DNA of 64,000 bases. Source: Streptomyces alfalfae. Lineage in GTDB: Bacteria; Actinomycetota; Actinomycetes; Streptomycetales; Streptomycetaceae. Shown in pieces: positions 1 through 7,940 of this stretch. Made by a program: the position numbers and the translations under genes. The DNA is taken from assembly GCF_004127445.1 (NCBI RefSeq), contig NZ_QEXM01000057.1, positions 372,001-436,000 of the forward strand. Direction: 5' to 3'. The first letter of the stretch is position 1; each line of letters opens with the position of its first letter. Below the pieces are notes generated by a model. It saw only the letters and a list, made by a program, of their open reading frames with translations. It was not told the origin of the DNA and searched no databases.

Positions 1-134
1 AGGCTGAAGTCGATGAGGCGGCAGGCGCCGCCGTAGGGCACGAGGGGCTTGAGGCGGCCGGTGCCGAGCGGGCCCATGCGCCTGCCCTCGCCGCCCGCGA
101 GCAGCACCGCCCGTACCGCGCCGGGCTCAGCCAT
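1..134 (-). CDS. GlgC-like sugar/cyclitol-phosphate nucleotidyltransferase, N-terminal part
   Basis: Only the first 44 codons are in the window; the gene runs off the left edge. The visible N-terminus carries the pyrophosphorylase signature: LAGGEGRRM at residues 12-20 (nucleotide-binding loop), KPLVPYGG at 29-36 and RLIDFS at 39-44. This is the ADP-glucose pyrophosphorylase (GlgC) arrangement rather than the RmlA one. The ATG overlaps the end of the upstream glycosyltransferase by 8 bp, so it is the distal, coupled gene of the leftward operon. In acarbose clusters a GlgC-like protein (AcbR) activates the cyclitol phosphate; that role is inferred from context. A housekeeping glgC is less likely given the neighbours. 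Confidence 0.8.
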   Translation of the reverse strand, partial: MAEPGAVRAVLLAGGEGRRMGPLGTGRLKPLVPYGGACRLIDFS

Positions 135-2235
135 GCCGCACCTCGTCCCACGTCACGCGCCCGGAGGAGAGGGTGAGCAGCAGCCATGCGCCGGGGCGCT
201 CCGGCGCGGGGCCCGCGAACTCGCCGGGGGCGGTGCGGGTCAGCGGCCGGACCTCGGGCCGTGCGCGGCCCTGGGCGTCGGGCGGCGCGGGCAGGACCAG
301 TTCGACGCGGTCGGCGTGCGCGAGCCGGTAGCGGAGCGCTCCGTCGGGCAGCAGCGCGAGGCGGGTGCGCAGCCGGGTCACGTCCTCGGCGGGCACCGCG
401 TCGGGACGGCGCCGGATCGCCTGCTCGCAGGTGGCGAAGTCGGCGCGCAGCCAGGCGGCGTCGAAGAACCGCCGGGCGGCCCCGTCGTCCAGCGGGGCGA
501 GGCGCTCGTACGCGGCGAGGTCACCGTGTTCGACCGCCGCGTCGACGGTCAGCAGCTCGTCGGGCAGCAGCTCCGTCCAGCCGTGCCGCAGGGCGCGTTC
601 GGCGGGCAGCCGAGCGGGCTCGCCGCGCCAGAGCCGGGTGAAGGCGGCCAGGTGCAGGTCGGCGCAGTGCTCCCAGGTGAAGGCGCGGGCGACGGCCGCC
701 GAGCGGCGGGCCAGCTCCCGGTAGTGGCCGGGGTCGTCGGTCCACAGGGCCACCGCCTCCTTCACGCGCGCGGTCAGCGCGGCGGTGAGCAGTTCGTCGT
801 CCTCGGCGAACGACCGGTTCACCGCGAAGCCGGTGGCGGTCCCGGGGCCGTCCGCGTGCCGGAAGTGGGCCATGCCCCGCTGGTCGGTGGCGATGGGGAC
901 CGCGCCGGCCGTCATCGCCTCGCCCTGCGCGATCAGGAACGTGTCCATCTCGAACTTGGACGGGAAGAGGCAGAAGTCGGCGGACGCCGCGTACGCGAAG
1001 ACGCTCCGCTCGTCCACGCGCTCCCACTCCAGGTGCAGCCGACCGGTGTGCCGCCGGGCGATCTCGTGGAAGAACGGGTCGTCGATGCCGTCGGCGGAGA
1101 TGCAGCGCACGACGAAATTGGCGGCGAGCCCGTCGGACAGGACGCGGTCCACCGCGCGCAACAGCTCCACCTGGCCCTTGTGGTGCACCGCGTAGCGCGC
1201 GTTGTGGAAGAACGTGGGCAGGGCCGGGTCGAGGCCGAGGCCGCCGAGCACCTTCTCCCGGTCGACGTCGGCGGGGTCCCAGGCGAGCCATTCGTCGGAG
1301 ATCGCGCAGCCGCCCACGAACATCTTGTGCGCGTTGCGCCGCACCACGTCGGCGATCGGCAGCCGGGCGAAGAGCTGCTCGAAGGGCGTGTCCCTGAAGG
1401 ACGCGTAGAAGTCGAGCTGCCCCTCGGAGAGGAAGTCGATCAGGTCGGCGTGCTCGGCGGTCAGTTCGTAGACCGCCACGTGGTCGGCCGGGTAGTCGTA
1501 GTGCAGATGCGTGAGCTGCTGGTACTGGCGGATCGCCGCCGGAAGCGCGTCGGCGGTGTCCGGCGCGGGCAGGGGCACGTCCACCCCCAGCTCGTCGAGG
1601 AGCCGCCGCACCTTGGGCCCGTAGACCTTCTTGGTGATCGGCATGTTGCTCTGCACGTTGCTGACGACCAGCTTCGAGGGGTCGTCGCGCAGCGCGGCGG
1701 GCAGCAGATAGTGGTAATACGGCTCGTGGGCGTGTACGAGGGCCTTCTCGTCGCCGAACCACGTGCGCAGGAACCGCACGCTGTCGACCTGGAAGACGAG
1801 CGGCTTGAAGAAGACCAGGTCGTTGCCCTTGGCGGAGTAGGGCGGGTAGAACGTCTCCGGCAGCCGGTCCAGGTACGCGTCGGCCAGGAAGTACAGGTCG
1901 ACCCCGTCCAGGCGGATGCGGTGCGCGGTGGTGCGCAGCTCCAGGGAGACCTCGGCGGGAAAGCCCCGCCACACCTGCGGGTCGAGGACGACCGGCACCG
2001 TGTGGACGTCCTCGTAGGGCAGGTCCTCGACCTCGTAGCGCTCACGGAGGTCGTCGAGCCTGCCGTGGGCCGGGGTGACGATGGAGACCCGGTGGCCGCG
2101 CGCGGCGAAGGCCCGGGAGAGGTTCCACAGGTACACCGAGGTGCCGCCCTGCAGGAAGGTGTGGTCGAAGCCGCAGCACTCGAAGTACGTCTCGATGATG
2201 TGCAGGCGCGGGTCGGTCGGCTCGGTCACGGTCAC
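127..2235 (-). CDS. glycogen/starch-synthase-like GT-B glycosyltransferase
   Basis: A 702-residue protein of the GT-B glycogen-synthase type. The N-terminal Rossmann half starts with a GGTSVYLWNLSRAF segment (about residues 29-42), which corresponds to the donor-binding loop region. The C-terminal half has HKGQVELLRAV and KFEMDTFLIAQGEAM followed by a G-rich donor-phosphate region. About 150 residues follow the GT fold and end in a beta-rich stretch, longer than ordinary GlgA. The GTG start at 2235 overlaps the kinase stop (GTGA), which favours it over GTG 2229. In acb-type clusters the GT5-like AcbS is proposed to join the activated cyclitol to the aminodeoxysugar; the same job is inferred here. 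A role in glycogen synthesis cannot be excluded from sequence alone. Confidence 0.8.
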   Translation of the reverse strand: MTVTEPTDPRLHIIETYFECCGFDHTFLQGGTSVYLWNLSRAFAARGHRVSIVTPAHGRLDDLRERYEVEDLPYEDVHTVPVVLDPQVWRGFPAEVSLELRTTAHRIRLDGVDLYFLADAYLDRLPETFYPPYSAKGNDLVFFKPLVFQVDSVRFLRTWFGDEKALVHAHEPYYHYLLPAALRDDPSKLVVSNVQSNMPITKKVYGPKVRRLLDELGVDVPLPAPDTADALPAAIRQYQQLTHLHYDYPADHVAVYELTAEHADLIDFLSEGQLDFYASFRDTPFEQLFARLPIADVVRRNAHKMFVGGCAISDEWLAWDPADVDREKVLGGLGLDPALPTFFHNARYAVHHKGQVELLRAVDRVLSDGLAANFVVRCISADGIDDPFFHEIARRHTGRLHLEWERVDERSVFAYAASADFCLFPSKFEMDTFLIAQGEAMTAGAVPIATDQRGMAHFRHADGPGTATGFAVNRSFAEDDELLTAALTARVKEAVALWTDDPGHYRELARRSAAVARAFTWEHCADLHLAAFTRLWRGEPARLPAERALRHGWTELLPDELLTVDAAVEHGDLAAYERLAPLDDGAARRFFDAAWLRADFATCEQAIRRRPDAVPAEDVTRLRTRLALLPDGALRYRLAHADRVELVLPAPPDAQGRARPEVRPLTRTAPGEFAGPAPERPGAWLLLTLSSGRVTWDEVRHG

Positions 2236-3710
2236 GTCCTCGCGGAGGTCGAAGCGGAGGCGGGATGGAGGGCGGGGGTGCGCGCGCCGCCCAGCGCCAG
2301 GGCGTGGCGCAGGTCGATCGCGGCGTGGTAGGGGCGGGCGTGGGCGCAGTTGTAGGCCAGCTCGTGCAGCAGCCGCCGCAGGTACAGCAGGCGCCGCAGC
2401 GGGCTGTCGGCGGCCGGGCCGAGCAGCAGCCGCAGCACGCGCTCCCGCCACCGGTCGGCCGTGCGGAACACCTGGTCGAGGACGGCGCGGTCCGCCTCCG
2501 CCCAGCCGGGGGCGCCGTCCAGGGCGCCGCGCATCGTCTCCAGGGAGTCGACGCCGAGGCGCCGGGCGCTCTCGAACGCCGCCTCGTCGGCCGCGAAGTA
2601 CTCCAGGGCGCGCTCCACGGCGACGAGGTCCTGGAGCGGCGACTGCGCGGCCCAGCCCGGGTCGTCGGGGCCGAGCGCGGGCGTGGAGAGGTCGATCACG
2701 CTCATCCGCCAACCGGTGACGGCGCCGGGGCCGCACAGCAGGTGGGACAGGTGGAGGTCGCCGTGGCACGGGCCGGCTCCGGGCACCTCGTCCCGGCCCT
2801 CGAACGCCGCGCCCAGCGATACCACTTCGGCTTCGAGCGCGGCGAAGGCGGCGTGCCAGGACTGCTCGGGCAGCGCCACCCGCGCCTCCGCGAGTCCGGT
2901 CCGCCGCTCGGCGGCCCGCGCGAGCACCTCCCGCGCCGGATACCCGGTGGGCGCGGGCCCGCCGAGCCGCGCCGCCAGGTCGCGGTGGAAGGCGTGCAGG
3001 AACGTGCCGGCCGCGCGGAGCCGGTCCTCCAGCGGCAGCAGATGGGGCCGCACCACGTCGGCGGGCGACTGCCGGGCGTCGGTCAGGCGCGGCCACAGCG
3101 AGCGCAGGTTCTCCCGCAGCGGCAGGTCGATGCCGTCGCCGGGGGCGTAGCGGTAGATCACGCCCAGCGGATGCCGGGCGCCCGTGGCCGGGTCGGTGTA
3201 GGTGTAGTCGCCGGCCCACTCGGGGGTGTGCCCGGTGCCGCTCATCAGCCGCAGCAGCTCCGGTTCGCGCACGGCCTCGTCGAGCCTGCGGTAGGTCTTG
3301 TGGATGTGCGGCACGCCGGCGATGTCCACCAGCGACAGGGCGTTGGAGGACCAGCCCTGCTCGAAGGGCAGCCTGCGCACGTCGGGCGCGGGACCGCCCG
3401 CCCCGCGGAAGCGGATGGTACCGCCGCGCGCGGTCAGCAGCTCACCGCCGTAGCAGGCCCTGGCGACGGCGGCGGCGTCGAACTCCGTGCTGCCGTGCGC
3501 CTCCTCGATGCCTCTCGTGCCGCCGGGGCGTACGGGCAGGAAGAACCGCTGCCCGGCCGCGGGCCCGCCGACGGCGGCGACCACGAGGAGGAGCGCGGCG
3601 TCGCCGAGCACCGCGTGGTCGACGCGTTCGTAGCGGTCGGCCGTGCGGCCGTCCTCGGACATCCAGGGCGCGGTGCGCAACAGCGGTGCGAGGTCTGCGT
3701 CGCGGATCAT
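2232..3710 (-). CDS. maltokinase/aminoglycoside-phosphotransferase-like small-molecule kinase
   Basis: A 492-residue protein kinase-like-fold phosphotransferase. The N-terminal about 100 residues resemble the cap domain of maltokinase (Mak/Pep2). The catalytic loop reads CHGDLHLSHLL near residue 315, and the metal-binding segment is VIDLS near residue 335, where Mak has IDFE. The ATG at 3710 lies 8 bp after the preceding permease stop, and the gene overlaps the next gene by 4 bp. In acarbose-type clusters a kinase (AcbU) phosphorylates the C7-cyclitol before nucleotidyl activation, and the adjacent GlgC-like gene fits that order. Maltose kinase is the main alternative. No transmembrane segment is seen. 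Confidence 0.72.
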   Translation of the reverse strand: MIRDADLAPLLRTAPWMSEDGRTADRYERVDHAVLGDAALLLVVAAVGGPAAGQRFFLPVRPGGTRGIEEAHGSTEFDAAAVARACYGGELLTARGGTIRFRGAGGPAPDVRRLPFEQGWSSNALSLVDIAGVPHIHKTYRRLDEAVREPELLRLMSGTGHTPEWAGDYTYTDPATGARHPLGVIYRYAPGDGIDLPLRENLRSLWPRLTDARQSPADVVRPHLLPLEDRLRAAGTFLHAFHRDLAARLGGPAPTGYPAREVLARAAERRTGLAEARVALPEQSWHAAFAALEAEVVSLGAAFEGRDEVPGAGPCHGDLHLSHLLCGPGAVTGWRMSVIDLSTPALGPDDPGWAAQSPLQDLVAVERALEYFAADEAAFESARRLGVDSLETMRGALDGAPGWAEADRAVLDQVFRTADRWRERVLRLLLGPAADSPLRRLLYLRRLLHELAYNCAHARPYHAAIDLRHALALGGARTPALHPASASTSART

Positions 3711-3718
3711 GCGGCGTC

Positions 3719-4519
3719 TCAACTCCCGGTCATGTCGAATCGGTTGATGCCGCGCCGCCACACCGCCAGAGCCGTGAGCACCGCCCCCGCGGTCACCACG
3801 GGGAGCCAGACCAGGAGGCCCGTGTCGCCCGTCAGGAGGTAGACGCAGGGCACGTACGAGGTGAAGGCGAAGGGCAGCACCCAGGTCAGCAGGGCGCGCA
3901 GCGAGGAGTGGTAGATGTCCAGCGGGTAGGCGGCGAACTCCGACACCTGCGTGGCGGCGTACATCGAGGGCAGGCTCGTCACGGTCCAGAAGGACAGCGA
4001 GGCGAAGAACAGCTTCACGGCGGTGTGGATCAGCGCGCCGCAGAGCACGAGCAACGGCGCGAGCGCCCACTGCGCCGCGGTCGGGTCCAGGCCGAGTTCA
4101 CTGCCCGCCCAGAACACGAGGACCGCGCCGACGATCAGCTCGCCCAGGCCGTCGGGGTGGAAGAAGCGCTCGGAGAGCAGGGAGAACAGCGGGTTCACCG
4201 GCCGGATGAGATAGCGGTAGAACTCCCCGCGCTGCACCAGTTTGCGGCCCAGTTCCCAGAGCTGGTCGGTGAAGAGGTGGTCGAGGCCGCGCGGCAGCAG
4301 GGAGAAGCCGAGCAGGAAGAGCACCTCGTGGTACGACCAGCCGCCCACGGCGGGCACCTGGCGGAAGACCAGGCCCACCACGGCCGTCTGGATGCCGACC
4401 CGCACCAGGAACGCCCCCGCGCCGAGCACGAAGTCGAGCCGGTAGGCGGCGAGCCGGTGCAGCCCGACGCCGCCGAGGAAGAGGGAGAGCCGGAGGTACC
4501 GCAGAGCCGTGCGCGTCAT
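3719..4519 (-). CDS. ABC-2 type exporter permease (second subunit)
   Basis: A 266-residue integral membrane protein with about six hydrophobic segments, resembling the ABC-2 (DUF990/YjjP-like) permeases that pair with long ATPases. The ATG at 4519 overlaps the stop of the first permease (ATGA), so the two are translationally coupled. Together with the ATPase and the other permease it forms an exporter equivalent in layout to AcbWXY of acarbose producers, which is thought to secrete the pseudo-oligosaccharide. The substrate is inferred from the neighbours only. An upstream in-frame ATG at 4558 would extend it into the previous gene and is not preferred. Confidence 0.82.
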   Translation of the reverse strand: MTRTALRYLRLSLFLGGVGLHRLAAYRLDFVLGAGAFLVRVGIQTAVVGLVFRQVPAVGGWSYHEVLFLLGFSLLPRGLDHLFTDQLWELGRKLVQRGEFYRYLIRPVNPLFSLLSERFFHPDGLGELIVGAVLVFWAGSELGLDPTAAQWALAPLLVLCGALIHTAVKLFFASLSFWTVTSLPSMYAATQVSEFAAYPLDIYHSSLRALLTWVLPFAFTSYVPCVYLLTGDTGLLVWLPVVTAGAVLTALAVWRRGINRFDMTGS

Positions 4520-5331
4520 CCGCCGAGCACCTCCAGGCGTCCGGTGGCGGCGCGCCACAGCACCGCGGACAGGGCGGCGAGCGCCACGGCCCAGCCCGCC
4601 TGCTGGGCCAGCACACCAAGGGCTCCCGCGACGCCCTCGTACCGTCCGAGGAGCAGGGTCAGCGGGCCGTCGACCATGCCCCTGAACGGCAGCGCCATGG
4701 CGACGGCCGCGAGCGGGCCCGGCATCAGCGCGATTGGGACGAGCTGCCCCGCGAAGAACGCGACCACGCTCTGCTTGAGCATGCGCACGCCCCAGGTGTT
4801 GGTGGTGAGGAAGCCGGTCATGCCGGTCAGCAGGTTCACGCAGAAGGCGATGAGCACCGAGAGGAGCGTGGACAGCGCGAACAGCGCGGCGTTCCCGGCG
4901 GTCGGCGCCGTCATCGGGACGAGGAAGGAGAACAGCAGCAGCACGGGGACGCCGACGAGCAGCGCGTTGGCCGCCACCACGGGCAGGCAGGCGGCGAACC
5001 GCACGAGTGGATAGCTCACGGGGCGCACCAGCATCACCGCCACGTCACCCCGGTAGACCTCGGCGGCCACCTCGTCGTCGACGCGGTTGGCGTGCAGCAC
5101 CTGGAGCACCTGCGCCACCAGGAGGTACGTGGTGATGCCCGCCGCGGTGAAACCGCCGGGCCCGGCGCCGGGCGAGCCCGCGTACACGGCGCGCCACAGG
5201 AAGACCGTCACGGCGGCGCCGGCCGCCGCGGTGACCCCGGTGACGAAGAACATCGAGCGGTACTGGAGCAGCGACTGCAGTCCGCCGGTGGCGAAGGGCA
5301 GATAGCGGCGGGCGCGGGTCACCGCACTCAT
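4516..5331 (-). CDS. ABC-2 type exporter permease (first subunit)
   Basis: A 271-residue polytopic membrane protein. Hydrophobic helices alternate with short loops, starting after a basic N-terminus (TRARRYLPFATGG). It has the same family character as its downstream partner, which suggests a heterodimeric membrane domain. The ATG at 5331 overlaps the ATPase stop by 4 bp (ATGA). It belongs to the six-gene leftward operon starting at the aminotransferase. Export of an acarviosyl-type product is inferred; lipid or drug export is the generic alternative for this permease family. Confidence 0.82.
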   Translation of the reverse strand: MSAVTRARRYLPFATGGLQSLLQYRSMFFVTGVTAAAGAAVTVFLWRAVYAGSPGAGPGGFTAAGITTYLLVAQVLQVLHANRVDDEVAAEVYRGDVAVMLVRPVSYPLVRFAACLPVVAANALLVGVPVLLLFSFLVPMTAPTAGNAALFALSTLLSVLIAFCVNLLTGMTGFLTTNTWGVRMLKQSVVAFFAGQLVPIALMPGPLAAVAMALPFRGMVDGPLTLLLGRYEGVAGALGVLAQQAGWAVALAALSAVLWRAATGRLEVLGG

Positions 5332-6395
5332 GCGGCCCCGCTCTCGACGGGTGCGGCCGGCTGGTCGGGGGACGCGCTCTCGGTGGCGTCGCGTTCGTAG
5401 ACGCGCCGCAGCACGTCCTCCAGGTCGGGTTCGGGGGCGTAGCAGTCGGCCAGGTCGAAGCGGTCGAGGAGGAAGGCGAGCACCTGCCGCGAGGTGAAGG
5501 CCGCGACGGGATAGTCCACCCGGATGCGCCCGCCGTCGTCCTCGCTCGCCCGCACACCGGGCAGCCCCCGCTCGATCTCCTCGCAGGCGGCGGGCAGCGG
5601 CAGCGGGTCGCGGTGGTCGAAGGTGACGCTGCGCCGGTCGGCGGTGCGCAGCAGGTCCTGGATGGTGCCCTGGTGGACGACCCGGCCGCGGTCGACGACC
5701 AGGGCGCTGTCGCAGATCGCCGCGATGTCGCCGATGTCATGGCTGGTGAGCACCACGGTGGTGCCGAGCTCCTGGTTGGCGCGGTTGACCAGGACCCGCA
5801 CGGCCTCCTTCAGGACCATGTCGAGGCCGATGGTCGGCTCGTCCCAGAAGACGACGGCCGGGTCGTGCAGCAGGCTCGCCGCGATCTCGGCGCGCATCCG
5901 CTGCCCGAGGCTCAACTGCCGCACCGGCGTGGTGCCCAAGGCGTCGATGTCGAGGAGTTCGCGGTAGAGCCGCAGGTTGCGGCGGTAGACCGGCTCGGGG
6001 ATGTCGTAGATCCGGCGCAGGATGCGGAAGGAGTCGGGCACCGAGAGGTCCCACCACAGCTGGCTGCGCTGGCCGAAGACGACGCCGATGGAGCGGGCGT
6101 TGCGCTGCCGTTCGCGGTAGGGCTCGATGCCTGCGACCAGGCAGCGCCCGGAGGTGGGCGTCATGATGCCGGTGAGCATCTTGATGGTGGTGGACTTCCC
6201 CGCGCCGTTGGCCCCGATGTACGCGGTCCGCGAGCCGGCGGGGATCTCGAAGGAGACCCCGTCGACCGCGCGCACGATCCGGTGTTCGCGGGTGAAGAGG
6301 GTGGCGAGCGCGCCGAGCAGGCCGGGGCCGCGTTCGGCGACGCGGAACTCCTTGGTGAGGTTCTCCGCGACGATCACGGGCGGGGAGCCGGTCAC
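5328..6395 (-). CDS. ABC-2 type exporter ATP-binding subunit
   Basis: A 355-residue ATPase. Walker A is GANGAGKST at residues 61-69, the signature is LSLGQ at 161-165, and Walker B is VVFWDEPT at 181-188. The N-terminus has the extra loop typical of DUF990-partner ATPases. A C-terminal regulatory extension of about 100 residues follows the core. The GTG at 6395 overlaps the aminotransferase stop (GTGA). Encoded immediately before two ABC-2 permeases, it energises their transport. Gene order matches acbW-acbX-acbY. A housekeeping exporter is unlikely because the gene is coupled to biosynthetic enzymes on both sides. Confidence 0.88.
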   Translation of the reverse strand: MTGSPPVIVAENLTKEFRVAERGPGLLGALATLFTREHRIVRAVDGVSFEIPAGSRTAYIGANGAGKSTTIKMLTGIMTPTSGRCLVAGIEPYRERQRNARSIGVVFGQRSQLWWDLSVPDSFRILRRIYDIPEPVYRRNLRLYRELLDIDALGTTPVRQLSLGQRMRAEIAASLLHDPAVVFWDEPTIGLDMVLKEAVRVLVNRANQELGTTVVLTSHDIGDIAAICDSALVVDRGRVVHQGTIQDLLRTADRRSVTFDHRDPLPLPAACEEIERGLPGVRASEDDGGRIRVDYPVAAFTSRQVLAFLLDRFDLADCYAPEPDLEDVLRRVYERDATESASPDQPAAPVESGAA

Positions 6396-7687
6396 GTGGC
6401 GGTCACCCGCTCGATGGCCTCGGCCAGCATGCCCACGCCTTCGTCGAGTTGGGCCTCGGTGAGGGTGAACGGCGGGGCGAGCCGGATGATGTGCCCGCCG
6501 ACCGAGGTGCGCAGGCCGAGGTCGAGCGCGGTCGTGTAGACGTTTCGGGCGATGTCGGGCGCGGGCGTACGGCTGTCCTCGTCCGTCACGAACTCCAGGC
6601 CGAACAGCAGCCCGGCCGCGCGGACGTCACCGAGCTGCTCATGCCGTGCCCGCAGGGCGCTCAGCCGCTCGTCGAGCAACGCCCCGAGTTCCCGCACGCG
6701 TTCGGTGAGCCGGTCGCGTTCGATGATGCCGAGCGTGGCGCGCGCGGCGGCGATGCCGAGGGGGTTGCTCGCGTAGGTGGAGGCGTAGGAACCGGCCCGC
6801 GCGGCCTCGGGTGAGCGCAGCAGTTCGGCGCGGCCGGCGAGCACCGCGAAGGGGAAGCCGTTGGCCATGCCCTTGGAGAGGACCACCAGGTCCGGTTCGA
6901 TGCCCAGGGCCTCGCTGGCGAGGAAGGAGCCGGTGCGCCCGCCGCCGGTCAGCACCTCGTCGGCGACGAGCAGCACGCCGTTCGCGCGGCAGGCCTCGGC
7001 GATCTGTTCCCAGTAGCCGGGTGGCGGGACGATCACGCCGGCCGCGCCGAGCACGGGCTCGAAGACGAGCGCGGAGACGTTCGGTTTCTCGGCGATGTGC
7101 TTGCGCACCAGCGAGGCGCAACGCACTTCGCACGAGGGGTACTCCAGGTCGAGCGGGCAGCGGTAGCAGTACGGCGAGTAGCCGAGGACGCTGTTCCCCG
7201 CGAAGGCCTGGTTGCCGATGTCCCAGTGCACCAGCATCCGGGCGCCCATCGTCTTGCCGTGGAAGCCGTGGCGGAGCGCGCCGAGCCGGTTGCGGCCCGG
7301 GGGAGCGGTCGCCTGCACCACGCGCAGCGCGGCCTCGACGGCCTCGGCGCCGGTGGAGAAGAAGGCGTACGTGTCCAGGTGCTCGGGCAGCAACCGGGTG
7401 AGCAGGTCGAGGAGTACGTCCCGCCCCTCGGTCGCGCTGTCGTGCACGTTCCACAGCCGGGCGGCCTGCGCGGTGAGCGCGTCGACGACCTCGGGGTGGC
7501 AGTGGCCGAGCGACTGCGTGAGCGTGCCCGCGGCGAAGTCGAGGTAGTCGGCGCCGTCCAGATCCGTCAGGACGGCGCCCCGGCCGTGTGCGAAGACACG
7601 CTGCCCGAGGGCGGTCTCCTCCGAGGCGCCGGGCGCCAGGTGGGCGGCCTCCCCGGCCAGCTGTGCGCGCTGGCGGTGACCTGTCAC
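6392..7687 (-). CDS. class III (GABA-type) PLP aminotransferase
   Basis: A 431-residue fold-type I aminotransferase of the ornithine/GABA class. The PLP lysine lies in VVLSKGMANG, preceded by the LLVADEVLTGGGRTG block that supplies the cofactor-ring aspartate. The GTG at 7687 with GGGGGCAGCA upstream is preferred; the ORF could open further 5' but that extension has no family character. It is the first gene of the leftward operon and faces rmlA. Acarbose clusters carry such an enzyme (AcbV) that aminates dTDP-4-keto-6-deoxyglucose to the 4-amino sugar. The neighbouring rmlA/rmlB supply exactly that ketosugar, so this role is inferred. Most other sugar aminotransferases are of the DegT family. 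Confidence 0.85.
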   Translation of the reverse strand: MTGHRQRAQLAGEAAHLAPGASEETALGQRVFAHGRGAVLTDLDGADYLDFAAGTLTQSLGHCHPEVVDALTAQAARLWNVHDSATEGRDVLLDLLTRLLPEHLDTYAFFSTGAEAVEAALRVVQATAPPGRNRLGALRHGFHGKTMGARMLVHWDIGNQAFAGNSVLGYSPYCYRCPLDLEYPSCEVRCASLVRKHIAEKPNVSALVFEPVLGAAGVIVPPPGYWEQIAEACRANGVLLVADEVLTGGGRTGSFLASEALGIEPDLVVLSKGMANGFPFAVLAGRAELLRSPEAARAGSYASTYASNPLGIAAARATLGIIERDRLTERVRELGALLDERLSALRARHEQLGDVRAAGLLFGLEFVTDEDSRTPAPDIARNVYTTALDLGLRTSVGGHIIRLAPPFTLTEAQLDEGVGMLAEAIERVTAT

Positions 7688-7806
7688 TGCTGCCCCCAGT
7701 CGGTGGTTCCGATCGTGCGTCAAGTGCGCGCCGGGATCCGGAAGTTGAGCCAGGGCCCGGTGGGCGCGGATCGAGTGAAACAAGCCGCCGACACCTTTGG
7801 CAAGAG

Positions 7807-7824
7807 CTTTCAGAAAGTTTCAGA
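7807..7824. promoter_or_regulatory. possible LacI-type operator in the divergent aminotransferase/rmlA region
   Basis: A perfect 11-bp palindrome CTTTCAGAAAG (7807-7817) overlaps a direct repeat of TTTCAGA (7808-7814 and 7818-7824). GCAAG (7800-7804) and CTTGC (7830-7834) flank it as an inverted pair. The same words recur in the malE and amylase promoters of this window, so a MalR-like repressor could bind here. The site lies between two divergent transcription units and could serve both. Confidence 0.4.
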
Positions 7825-7892
7825 CAGGCCTTGCGGCAGTCGGGTCGGCTCTGCTTGAGTCATGGAGCCGCTTCGAGTACGAGGAGGGAAAC

Positions 7893-7940
7893 GTGGTGAC
7901 GCACCCCCTTGCCGCCCCGCAGAGCGGGCGGCTTCCTTGA
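7893..7940 (+). CDS. putative 15-residue leader peptide coupled to rmlA
   Basis: A strong ribosome-binding site (GAGGAGG, 7881-7887) is followed by GTGGTG and a short reading frame translating as MVTHPLAAPQSGRLP. It ends in a TGA at 7938-7940. That stop overlaps the probable TTG start of rmlA at 7937-7939 (TTGA). The rmlA start has only a weak ribosome-binding site of its own, so termination-reinitiation would explain how it is translated. The alternative is a one-base sequencing or mutational change that split an originally longer rmlA N-terminus. The peptide itself has no recognisable function. Confidence 0.4.
   Translation: MVTHPLAAPQSGRLP

Noticed and set aside
49..2331. A 760-codon open frame on the plus strand opposite the glycosyltransferase
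   Set aside because: It is a GC-bias shadow: Gly/Val/Gln-rich low-complexity translation with no family motifs, whereas the minus-strand GT has clear ones.
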